This document shows, piece after piece, positions 15,323-27,900 of a stretch of DNA of 64,000 nucleotides. The stretch is from Promerops cafer. Lineage: Eukaryota > Chordata > Aves > Passeriformes > Nectariniidae. The notes under the pieces are model-generated. The model searched no databases. It saw nothing but the letters and a program-made list of their open reading frames with translations, and was not told the DNA's origin. The stretch's first letter is position 1, and the number at the start of each line of letters is the position of its first letter. Location of the stretch: the NCBI GenBank assembly GCA_013398275.1, contig VZSE01000585.1, positions 384,022-448,021 on the forward strand, in the 5' to 3' direction. Both the position numbers and the translations under genes were made by a program.

Positions 15323-16209
15323 CATCTCCAAGCAGATGAGCAAAATGACAACCTTCATGTTTCTTACTGGTTTTAACCTGAACTTAGGCAAAAATTATTA
15401 ACAGTGTTATTAATAAGGAGGGAATTAACTCTCAAGTATGTCTGAATTTTTCACTAAAAACAAACTCAAAATTAAGCTGAAATGCTGTATTTCAGAGAGG
15501 AGGTCCTGTTGTTTGTGTTATGTAGGGTGCTGGATCAATGTTTGTGCCACCCACATTAGCAGCTGCATCACTGAAGATGCTACAGTACTGTGGGAATACA
15601 GTGGCTCAGTACCCCAAACACCCACAGAGGTGCACAGGGCAGGCCTGCCACTCAAGCCCCTGATCTCACAGGTCAAATGACATGGTGATCCTGAAGGACG
15701 CTGACAATCTGTGCGTGGCACGCGGGACGTGCTGCGGCACCGCCACGCTGCTGCCACACTAGGGAGACTCAGCAACACTGCACAAGGCACCCATTTCGAC
15801 ATCTCCTTCTTCCAAGGGAGCAGCAAACCTTACACCTCAAGTCAAGAAACTTCATGTCAAAGTTCCATTTGCAAACCAGACCTTTGAAGTCACTCCCCAG
15901 TTTCCTCCTATTCCCCCAAAATTTGTGTCACCTCTTCAGGGAAAGGACCAGACACCTCAAAACAGGGTCACTGCAGCTGTAATGTGATACAGAGTCCTAA
16001 AGAAGTATTTCCCATCTGGGACCTGGACCCATGAGCTCAGTGATGTAAATAAGAGACAGGATCCCAAAACTAGACTCCAGTGGTACTCAGTGGTATATTT
16101 CTTAAAATAGTTTTTATCTTTTGAGAAGGCAATACATGTTTTCCTAAATTAAGTTCCTGTATAATGTGATACTTATGGTTTTTTATTTTATGCATAGATA
16201 CAACACTTA
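15323..16209. other. Non-coding DNA between solo LTR and ARRDC3 3' end
   Basis: No convincing gene. A moderately GC-rich patch lies at about 15590-15790. The 80-102 codon frames on both strands there have no recognisable domain. Confidence 0.5.
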
Positions 16210-18922
16210 AAAACCCTTTTTTTTACAAAAGTTTATTTTCCACAAGGAAGAGCAATAGGAAAAATTAAACTGTTTTCCACATATTGTTTTCTTAAAACAA
16301 GAGTCTACAAGGACATATTCAGCACCAAAACTAAAAACAAACAAAAAAAAAAAGTACAAACAGCCATAGAATATAATCTATAAAGCAAACATTTAATATT
16401 GCACTTTGTTTCTCTAATGTTTGGATTTTACTTACTTTTTCCTAATTCAGATCAGAATTCTCTATCAAATACTGGGCTAAAACTGTGAACCTCAAGTTTT
16501 ATAATGCTGAGAATTGACCAATATTTGTGGAAGAGTAATGCCTCTGAGTAATTTAAACTGGAAGTCTTTATTTAATAAGCTTATACAATTTTTCAGTCTA
16601 ATCACAAAGGCTGTCATGCCAAGTCAATTACTATGATATTGGTCAATCCTACCTCATATGCAATTTTCCATTGTATTGTGGTAAGTACTTTAATGGTATG
16701 TATATCAGCAATTGTTCCCTAGTCTGTAAAAATAACAAAAAAGGAAAAAAAAGTAAAACCACCAAATGCCCTTTTACACCAACGATCCCATCAGCTTTAA
16801 TATTGTCTGGTTGGAGAGGGTAGAGGGAAGGGACATCCACAAAATTGGCCTAGTAACATCATCCAATTTCCTTCTTGCCAATATTCCTGCTCAAAGCCCA
16901 AGCCTTTTAACTGAATCACTTAAAACGCGACTCATTTGTATTTTATCACCCTGTTGTCATTTTTGAAACATGAATGATCTTTCATGTTCTCATAAAGGCC
17001 ACTTATGGAAAAGCCTATTTTGTCGCATTTATGAAGCCTTAAAAACAAGGCAGAGGTTTTTAAAAATGAGCACCATGCAGAAACACCAGCCTCCCCTCTC
17101 CCACTCTCTTCTGAGCTTTTTTATTGCACAAGGAGGCAGGTATTTGATGGATCAGATCTTGATTTGTTCAAATAGTCAAGACCAGAACGGTGTCCCTTTG
17201 TCAGTGATCTGTGTTCCACGGTTTCTGAAGAGCAAAGTTGACTTCTATTGTACATCCCTAGCATGTAAGTGCTGGTTTGTTAGCACAGGTAATGGCTCCA
17301 CTGCACTCTTTTTCCTGGGGCACACTCAAGGGCAAGTGCTCATTCCATATGGTTTCTTGCATTCTGTATGAATACATGGTATAATTCAGTGTTATGTTTG
17401 TTTTAAAGCTCTTGAGAGTGTCACAGAAGATGCAGTTATCAAAGCACTTCCAACAAACTTGTATTTAAGTACGGCTGGTAACACTGATCTTTCTCACTTT
17501 AATTATACTTCTAGTCTTGTACAGTATCATAAATCCTGAAGGTAATACAAAGTGCACAAACTGAGCTCTTAGCATAAAAGAAGCTTTTCCTGCAGTTTGA
17601 AATATACTTTCTAGTATACTCATCACATATAGAATTTTTGGTGATTAAGTAGCTATATATAAAAATAAATTTACTTTCCCTTCCTATCCCTACTACTTGA
17701 GATATTGATCTGTCTGTGAATCCTAGACAGTATATGACTTCCTTTTAATAGTCTTTCGAGGAACAGCTGGTGTCTGCTGGTGCTGCTTTTTCATTTATGC
17801 CTTTTTTTTTTAGAGCTTCACAACTTCAACATCTTTTTTAATAATATAGAAAGAGAAATGGGAATGAGGAGGGTTTTGTAACTTTTGTGTATGTCCCTAT
17901 TCCAGATCTCCCTCTCAAGTAAAGAACAAAAACAAAACACGAACACAAAACAAAAAAAAGAACTAACTCAACAGTGCAACGTAAAAAAACAAATAGCATT
18001 CCAACAGTTTGGCAAGTGATGAGTTCACCTGAGATTAAGTGATTTTTAGGCAGTCTGTAACAAAATGCTGCTTTGCGATAATAGTAGAAAGGCAACAAAT
18101 TCTTAAAAGAAATCAAGAAAGTATACAATCTTGATGAAGTCTATTAGTTTCTTTCTATTAACTCTTCACCCTCCCACCCTATCCCCATATCTGTTGCTTA
18201 TCTACTACAGTAGGCTGCAAAACATACAGCAAGAAGGATTGGCTTGAAGGCATTTGATGTTTGTAAATAAATCCACAATAGGATCCAAGCTGAAGAGGTG
18301 ATACATGATCAGCCTACTAGGACAATTCTGAGCATGTGCATATGCAGGTAAAGTCCAGGCTACATTAAATTAAAAATAAAAAAAAAAAAAAAAAAAAAAA
18401 AAGGCAGTGCATTTGTCGAAGTCTGTTGCTGTTGGGTTTTTTTGTTTGCTTCTTTCTTTCTTTTTTGTCAAAGCTTTCTTTTGCTCCTTATTGTGCGGAC
18501 CACAAGAAATAAGAAAGGGGTAACGACTGTCCGGCGTAAATGAGAAAAAGCTGTAGTGACACTGAACCGCACAATGTAAGCAATAAGCATGTGCAAATTT
18601 CCCAATCGTAAGAGCAAGCCAAACCTCTCTTACTGTGGTTTGAGTGTTTGGACACACATGACTGTAGGTTAGTAAGGCTGCTCCTAGTATGTGCCAGTAT
18701 TTAAGAGGAAGGGGAGAAAGCTCAGTTCTTCAAGCATGTGGAGCAGTCCTACAACGTTACTGTAGGCTTCAAAGCATGATCACAGGTTGTTTTCATTTAT
18801 TCACCACACAGGCAAGAGCAAACCCACTTTCTCTGAAAGTGTGTCTCCACTATGATGCCTTGACCTTCAACACGGTAGGTGGGATTCCAAACCCAAGTCA
18901 AGTCAGCTTCTTGTGAGTTCCT
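16210..18922 (-). other. ARRDC3: ARRDC3 3' untranslated region (probable extent)
   Basis: The sequence continues from the TGA at 18923-18925 without an obvious early strong polyadenylation site, apart from an AATAAA at 18796-18801. Further AATAAA signals on the minus strand occur near 16570 and at 16232-16237. Long 3'UTRs are normal for this gene in vertebrates, so I place the distal end near 16.21 kb. The UTR would be about 2.7 kb. It includes a homopolymer run (poly-A on the plus strand, U-rich in the transcript) at about 18379-18402 and other U-rich stretches of the kind linked to mRNA instability. The exact end is inference. Confidence 0.45.
16232..16237 (-). promoter_or_regulatory. Candidate distal polyadenylation signal of ARRDC3
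   Basis: TTTATT on the plus strand reads AATAAA on the minus strand. It is followed within about 20 bases by a U/A-rich stretch, as expected near a cleavage site. A second AATAAA near 16570 and the one at 18796-18801 are alternatives. Confidence 0.4.
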
Positions 18923-18979
18923 TCAACGAGAAGGGCAAGATGGTCTGTCGTCTGTGGGTTGATCTGGGTTTGGATCAAT
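18923..18979 (-). CDS. ARRDC3: ARRDC3 coding exon 8 (residues 397-414 and stop)
   Basis: Acceptor ttttgtttag; encodes IDPNPDQPTDDRPSCPSR followed by TGA. The C-terminal residues match the conserved ARRDC3 end. Confidence 0.96.
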   Translation of the reverse strand: MDPNPDQPTDDRPSCPSR

Positions 18980-21900
18980 CTAAACAAAAGAGGAAAAAAC
19001 ACAACAACCCAAGGTATTTTTAGAACTGATTGCTAGAAGATAAACCGATCCAAACACCCAAATTTTTAAGTCAAAGACAGTCAGAGATAAATGATATTCC
19101 AAATCCAAAAGTTATTCAAGTAATTGAAGTATCTCTAAAAATTAGACAAAACTTTGAATTAAAGATTACTAAGTATAATGAAACATTTTAATCTACAAGG
19201 TGATGGTAGCTTAAGGGTAAGCACAAAGATGTAATAAAAAACAAAAAAATCTGCTATAGTAGCACAAATGTTCTGAATTATTTATTGCATAGTAGGAAGA
19301 CAACCTGACTCATCACTGAACATGTAACTTAAAATACTAAATTGATTTCAGAAGACGTTCTATTTAAGAAGGTACAAAATTATGAGTAAAAAGTTCTTCT
19401 ACTTAATTTGTAAGCAATGAATCCTGAAGAACCTGATAAAATGTTTCAGAAGTTCATGTGTACCACACATTACCTCTTCTTCCTTTCAACAAAAGGAAGG
19501 AGGTGAACAACATGGTCTCTAACTTAAGTCTCCAAAACTCAATGTGAGGTATAGTTTAAGTTGACACTATATTGTTTGGTCAGTTATTTTAAAAAGACAT
19601 TTTTTAGAACAAAGGAAAAGCTTACTTCTAAATATTTAGAGTACCTAAAATGAAAACCTCCTGAGTTGTATTCTAGGTTTGTATTACAGAAGAGACAAAA
19701 AAAACATGCCACTCGCTCACTCACTAGCAGATTAAGTGTTTCAAGAGGAAAAGAAAAAATCAAGAGTGGGTGGATCCAGGCAAGATTTAACCAAAGAACA
19801 CTGTTCTATTTTGTCCTATACCACTGCTTTTCCCTGAAAAATATGAACATGGCTTTTGAAGCCTAAACTTGTGTCCCAGTTATTGAGTGACTTTCACAGA
19901 ACTAAACCTGCAGACAGAAATGTTTGAACTGTGCATTTACAGAAACCTGAGCCAGAAAGAACACCTTTGTATCTTCTCTGCATGGAAATTCTGAAAGTAA
20001 TATATACAAAGAACTAAAAATACAGAGTACTTTTACAGAATAAAGGTGAAAAACACTCTGTAGCGCATCTATAGATTCAAAATGTTGGTATTTACTAATG
20101 TAATGTATTACATATATAATGCAATATAACTTTAGTAAGTTGCCAAGAGTTTTGGCAACTCAAAAAACAGTCCCAGAATCTCTATGAAGCATTAGAACAG
20201 TGAAAAATCCTGGAAATTTTTGATTTTTTACCTGCACTTTGCTAAAACTAAGTTACCTTTTCCCCTTTTTATATTTTTACTCATTTGTCCTGGTTTTCAA
20301 TGAAGCAGAAACAGTGTCTTACACTGACTCCACATGACAGAATTCAGAGAAACACTGCATTCATAACTGCATTTTAAGGTACCTACTTCTGAATAGAGGG
20401 GTGGAGGCAGAAAACGGAACTCCTGGATGTATGCAAACAGTGGTCCTGGAAGCGCTCTCTCAAAGTCATCACAAACACCTAAGGGTGCAAGGCTGGACTG
20501 TCGCTGCTCCTCCGTAACCACTTCTGCATAGCTGGGAGGCGCTGCAGGGAAAAGGCACACGCAGTTCGAACAACAAGTTCTTATGCATGTCAAAACATAC
20601 AACATGGTAAATATTAAACTTTTATACTGTAAAATGCACCAGCACTTAGATAAATTACTTCCATGATTTTTCCACAGTTATTGGACATGAAAAAGACGGC
20701 AGGCTGCTATAGTTTATTTTAGAACTATGCTCAAATCCAAGAGCAGACTGACCATTGTTCATTGTGGCTTAATTATCACCTTCAAATTTAAAGCATATTC
20801 AGAATACTGAATTTCTGTTACAGGCAGGAATGACAGAAATTGCATTCCTCTGGACTCCATCATCAGTCTGGGACTTGTACATTAAAACCTCCAGATGTTT
20901 ATATGCAAGAAGAGGGAAGAAGCTAGAGAGTTTCTCCTTTGACGAAAGAGATTCCCACTGAAATGGATTACATTATTTTTTCACAAAGTCTTGGCTACTA
21001 AGGACAATAAATGTCACCTTAACTGCTACTCTGGCAGATTACACTGACTTACAACCAAGGATGCAGTTGGGATACTGGAAGCAGAATTAATTCTGCCCAG
21101 GTACAATGGCATTCTGTGCTTTCATTTGCACCAGCATCCAAGCAGCTGTATTCCACTGCTTGTACACCTGAGAGAAGAAGGCAAAGAGGGGAACTCCATT
21201 CTTCTACAGAGAGCAAACAGGTAGCAAGGAAACATCTACCAAGAATTTTCTATGGACCTTATTATGAAAGACGTAATTTGTGTCTGTTTGCATGACAGCA
21301 ATGAATAAAGCACACAAAAATTGAAACAAACTTGTTTTGTCAGGTTACCTTCTGGTCTTTCAGGCAGTGTCAGACCAAGCCAATTCATGTTCATGCTACC
21401 CTGGCTGCTTACGCTTGATGTTCTGCTACCAAATGGATGTAGAGGAATGGTACCAATGACCAGTGGTAAGTTAAGGAATAAATCCATGGCACCAGGAATA
21501 TCCACGTATACCTAAGGAACAAGTAGGAAGTATAGATTAAAAATGGGTTTGTATGAGCACTTCATAATTAATAGACTAAAATCTCCAGCCCTGGAATTTT
21601 TCACAAGGAACTCAAATTTCATTTTATTCGTTTCAGAGCCAATGTCCCCATTGAGACAAAAAGCCCTCCAAGTCAAAGGCAGCTCTACAGTCTTAACACA
21701 AGTCCTCACATGGCAACGCCACATACTCATAACACATTTGCTTAGAACAGGCAAGTTCACAATGCTTTGTTAACAATTTGCAAGGCATCATGGAAACTAC
21801 TCATGCTTCAATGAAACAACCCAACATACCATCAGTGAATATTCCACACGGATTATACTACAGTCAAGGATTGAAGGAGAAACAGGTGGAATTTTCAGCT

Positions 21901-24900
21901 GTTTGCCATTCCAGGTTTCTGTTTTGCCAGATGACAAGGATTCCCCACGGAGGTTGGCAACAAGCTGTCTGACTTCCTTCATTTTCCCTTTGGCATAGAA
22001 TGCCTGCGTTTGGTAAATAGTTGCCTTTGGCACCACCATACGGGAAGAGCAATTCTCAATCTCAGCAAAGATCTGAATTGATTCACCTGAAACAAAGCAA
22101 AATTTCATTTTTTCTAAGTAATTGCAAGGCAACTGAAGCAAATTGTCACATACTGCGTATTGTTATAAAGCACTGGACACTGCTAGCAATGCTCCACACT
22201 TTGAACAACATCCACTGATGCTAGCAGTAGTAAGGCCACCATGAGGTAAATCAAGCAGAAAAATGCACAGGACCAATAAATGCAGATGTCCTTTAACGAT
22301 ATGGAGATACAGCAAGCTAACAAAATTAGTAAAATAGCAAGACAGTTGAATGCAGACCAAAATGGTAAGAATAGTTTAAGTATTTCTTTTATATAACAGC
22401 AGCTAAGTACACACAGTCATTTTAAAAGGGAAGGAAAAACATTTCCTATAATTACTTTGGTTACGTACCTGGGGTGTAGCCCTTCCTTTCAATTTTGGCA
22501 CTTAAGGATATTGGGCCTGAGGTACAAAACCAACAACAGAGAGTTTTTTCTTTTGTGCCTGCTTGGGGTGACTGCAAGAAAAAAAAATAATAGTTTCCAT
22601 TTAATAGAGTGCTCCATGAATCTTTTAATCTGTTCTAATCAACACACAAAAAAAGATTATATACTTTCTATGCATTTTAATAAGCACATCTAGATTTATT
22701 TAGTGGGAGAAACCTCAAGCAAATTGCACTATGCAAACTATAAGCTTTATTCTAATTCCATACTCATTAACACTGCTTTTTTGCTACACTTCATACTACA
22801 GTTACACTTAAAACAGGTTTTTATACATAAATAAGTTTAGCACAGCTTAAGGAAAGGCTTTATAGCCTACATATCCCACCATATTGTTGAACAGCTTTTA
22901 ATTTACCAGTAAACTAAAATGTCTATCTGTATCCAGTATAATATTTCAGAAACAATAACTAAGGTAAATTACTGTAACCTTGACTCCTGCTATTTCCTGT
23001 TTCAAAATGATCTTGTTTCATCTGAATTAAACAGACTTTGTTATTTTACATGACACCAGGATTTAGGACTTGATCCAAAGCCCATTAAAGTCAAATCAGA
23101 GTCTTTTGATTTTAATGGAATTTGTGCAAGGCCTATGTCCCCTTGCAAGTATGATTTTTCACCCATACACACAAGAAACCTATTTCAATGGATTTTGAGA
23201 TTTTTTTCCCCTCTCCATGGGGGGTGAATTTGAAGAAGAGCGGGGGGGAATGGAATTTTAGGCCTGATTGAAATCAAATCCTCATTGAAAGCAGTTGTGA
23301 TACTGAAATTATTTTAATGAAATTACATTTCAGAAAAAGATTATAGAGCATTGTGATAATTTCTCCCCATTGGTAGAAAACTATTCATATGAAAATTATC
23401 AATTATGCACACCAGTACATTATTTACTTTGCATTTTTAAGTTTGCAGTCTGTCATGCTAATTCTTTTAAGTTTCACTGCTCTTTATGCAGAATCAAAGA
23501 GGAACAGTTCTCGAAACTTTCCTTCTAACTCACACTTAACAATTTAGTATTAATTTAAATTGACAAAACCATTTTACGTATCTTAAAAGTGAAGCAACTC
23601 CAAGGACATGAAAACTTGGGAGTTTTCAAAATTTTTAAAGTAGCAGTACTCACAGAGTTGCAAAACTAATGTAATACTTAGAAGACTAGCTGTAACTAAG
23701 TATCAAATAAATATTAGGGAATATATTAGGTAGATTTAGATATGGATATCGTTTCAGTTATTAAACTTCATTGTTTTTTTTTAATGCCAGAAACAAAAAA
23801 TGAATAATTCTGTCAATTCTTACCAGTAATGAAGGAGTGTTGATATCTATATGTTCAAAGACTGTAAATTCCTTCTTTAATTTTACTGGTAGAAACCAAG
23901 GCCTATGCAATTCGGCTTTCACCCAATAGCGCACACTGCCATGTCTGCCTTCGAATGAGGTAGCAAGTGGTCTGTGCAGGACACAAAGGTCAAAACTGAG
24001 TAAAGTCTTTCTGTCTAATAATGATACAATTGATCAAGTCAGTGATTAGTATATAGAACTGCATTTTTAATGCACTGTAGTACTTAATGAAGCGTATCTC
24101 AGAAAAATCAAGATTAAAGGTGGGAGAAAAAATCATCTCCAATTTATCCTACTGTAGTTTTTCATATATTTTAAGAATCAATTAAAGAATTGTACTAGAA
24201 AATGCCAGGAGAGCACAAATTCTCTTTAAGCTTAAGAGGCTACTTTCACATCTAGGGTAAAGCATGCCCTTTTGACTACCAATTTAGAATTACCATTAAT
24301 ATCAACCAATTATAGTTTTGGATATTGCATTTTCTAAACCATTGTGTATTATTTACTTGGTCAGTAGCTCAACATCAGGTTAATTTTAGCTGTAACTCAG
24401 CATTTCCATAGTTAGGTTCACCTTAAGCAGAGTAAATATTACAACACGGAGTTCTGAAGAGAGGCTATTTTGAGCACCTTCTAATCTTTCTCTACCCTGA
24501 TGAGACAGCTTAAAAGATTTATAATACCTAAGAACATACATATATATGCATATATATATTTATATATACACACACATATAAAATCACGAAGACTATTCTG
24601 AAATTTGTCAAATCAAAGAAGTCTATTCTAGAAGCTGGAGGAAAGATGATGCAGGTAGTTTTTCCAGACCTCTGAGTACTGCCTTTTTTACTGCAGTATC
24701 ATGAAATAAAAGATAAAGTATCTTTATAGTTCAATTATTTCCAAAAAACAGTAGTTTCTGTAACTTTTTCTCTTTCTTTTTAGCTAAGGTCTTTTTTCCT
24801 ATTTTAGTATGTTCTGAATACACTGTTACATATACGTTAAAATAAAGTATTTGTAACATTTCCGTATTTTCATTAGAGAGTAATACTAGCCATGCTAGTG

Positions 24901-27900
24901 CTTTACTAGAATTATTCCTTCAGTTACAGGTTTGGCTTCTTTATTTGCACAATTAAAATGCTTAGTTTTTCTCCCTAATAATGCAATTAAAAGGATTTTC
25001 TAATCCAACTTCAGTGTTTCATTCTGTCCCATATTCTGTAGAGGAAAAACCAGTAAGGATGATACACATCTTTCCACTGGTGCTCTGAAGTTTACATCAG
25101 TTTTGGAAATATTCTGTGGACACAAAATAGCAAGTAAGTAGGCAGCGCCAAAGTTCAGGCTTTTAATACCACTCTTTGTTTTTCCAGTATTATTAAAAAC
25201 TGGTTTAACAGCAATTCCTTTGTGGCACTTAAAAAGAATTTATGATTTGACCAATGCTTGCGATATTTTGCTATCTGGCTGTTTCACTTCAAGCTAAGCA
25301 TTCCATGTTCATGTTTCCAATGTTTTGAGTTTGGGGTGTTTTTTTGGTTGTTTTATTAAATGTCCCTTTAAACTCAAGGGAAAATCAGTACTGGCCTTAC
25401 TACTTCTTGTAGTTGAGATTTTCACAGAATACTAAATTGCCTTTAAAATCTCCATGTTCGAAGATCTTCACAGAAAATCTTACTGAAACAGTGTGGAAGT
25501 CCTGTGCTGCTCTCTTTGAAACTGTGAAAGTGTTTGTCATCTGCACATTCTGCTAAAACCAGCACCTCTAATAAACAGCCTTAATATTAGGCAGTGAGCT
25601 TATTCACATTAAACTGCCAAATTTTCAGTGACTTTCAAATTTTTAATGACTGCTACTTGCCTTTTACAGCAAAATGCTCATTTTTCATCTAATACTCCCT
25701 CTTTTCCTGTGTAGTTGATTTTACTGGAACTGGTATTTTTAACTTATTCCCATATTGGTAACTCTACTATGTCCAATCTTACATCAACAGTATCTACATT
25801 ACACATTTCACACAGGATTAGGGCAAGCATTTTTATGTTACCAGAATAATCTTCTGCTCTTACTCTTGCTTTGCCTTTGTTTTCTAATACAAATGGGATT
25901 TGGTAGGACAATTATTGTCACTTTATCCACCCATTCTTAAGTTTGTTTCCATCCAGGCTTTCTGCAAAAATAGCCACTCCGGGTACATACATCCTATCTG
26001 AATTAAGAACAACCTCCTCCTTTGTTGAAATCTAAGTGAACTCACCACATCTGTTCCAGACTTGAGCCTAAACAATTCCATTGTGATCTTATCGCTAGTT
26101 CTGCTGGTCTGCATAGCTCCAATAAATGGTTGAGTTAGAAGGTATCTCAGCCACTCTGCAGGCCTTCAGTGACAGTTCAAATTCCTCTCCCTCCTCTTGG
26201 GAAGGGCTAATAGACTGGAATATCTAGTAAGTCAGTAAGACTTGGTAAAAAGAAAGTGAGCAACTGGGCAGCAGTGAGCTCCTTTTTTGTGGAAATTAAA
26301 AAAAAAAAAAAGGATGAGTGTATCACTGTAAAAGCAACCTCTTCAGTTTAATGAGAATATGTTCTCTACTGCATGTTAGAGCACAATTCCTATTACCATT
26401 GAAAAGGTTTCCCCCTCCACCCACAGCAGGAGTTTTTGTCAGGCAGGTGGGCAGCAGGGCCCTGTGTGGAGGACTGTCAGTGGGTACTTACGTCTGTGGA
26501 AGCTCGAAGCTGAATGCATATTCATGCCTTCCTGAATGGATGGTGTGAAGGCCTTCTTCTGAATTGTCATCATCTAAAAGAGAAAAAAACCAATACATTA
26601 ATCCAGCTGCATACACGTTATACCTTGCATGGGCTTCTCTTCCAGAAAAAAAAAGCAATCTGCTCACACATTACAACACTCAAAGAATGGGATGTCCCAG
26701 AAGCAAGGGTTTCCAGCCCATTAGTTATTAACTGCTGGAATGCAGGGCCAACTCTGACTGACAGAAACGTAGGCAAGACTGCCAGCTTTGCCTTAGAAGC
26801 AGAGGTTAATTTGTTTTAATATAATCCTGCCTCTGAACAGTGACACAGTTTCAGCTGCTGCCATTTCAAGGCCTCCATGCAAGGTCTGTAAAGGAAATCA
26901 TGCTGCTTTCCACTGCAATTGCTAGTCAGAATGAACTAGAGCTGGCTTTTTACCAGCATTAACAGCACCAAGTCTGCTGCTTAAGATTAAATTTAGAAAT
27001 TCGGCTTCTTTGTATCTCCTGCCTGGCAACAGTGTCCAGACATTAATCACACAGACACAAAAAACCTTGTGAGAAAGGAATAAGAGTGTATGAGCAACAC
27101 CCAGAAAGTACCCAGCAGATTCAGGGGCATAGGAAATGGCAAATTGCCCAATTAACGCTATCTAGAGCTAAACTTTTTCTTTCTTTAATAGGTTAACTTG
27201 ACCTTGCTCAGACAGAAAGACCCAAATACTTTCTGGTTTTATGCCAGGAATGCTGACCCCTGTTTATGGTCACGATTACTTGTCCAGCTTCAAATGCCAC
27301 AATAAAACTGCAGTTTATTCTGACATAAAACCAGAAAAACGCTGACTTGTTCAAAATAGAAGTTGAGTGAAAAATGTCTGAGCACCTCACACATATAAAG
27401 GGCTGGAATTATAAAAGGGGATATAGCGAGTTGAAGTGAAAGGGAACAGCTTATGTGTGACGGTCTGAAACATTAATGGAGGCACGCAGGAGGGTTCTAA
27501 GTTTCTATTGTCCTACAGAAGTGCCGATGCTCTACTTCCTGCAGTGCAAATACCGAAAATTTAAAAATGAATAAACAAAACAAACAAAAAAAANCCGAGA
27601 CCCCCTCAGGTGATGGGACCGGCGACGGGAGGCGGCAGGGACGTGACTGAGGGCAGCGCGTCCCCCCGCCCTCCCTCTCCGAGGGGCTTCGCGCCGAGCC
27701 AGCGCCTCGGGGAGCGGCCCCTGCCCGCCGGGGGCAGGCAGCGAAACCTGCGGCCTCACCCCCGCCGCCAGCGCCCCGCCAATCAGCGGCGGGCATCGCC
27801 TTAGCAACAGGGCAACAAACCGCGGCCGGCCTATCAGGGGGCGGTGGGGGGTGCGGCCGGGCCGCGGGTCTGCGCTCGGGGCGGTCGTGGAAATGCGGCC

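Larger units (their letters stand above)
18980..23823 (-). other. ARRDC3 introns 3 to 7
   Basis: Introns are 18980-20386, 20542-21348, 21512-21829, 22087-22468 and 22572-23823, interleaved with exons 4-7. All start GT and end AG. They are AT-rich with homopolymer runs, and I recognise no insertion, RNA gene or nested coding region in them. Confidence 0.8.
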
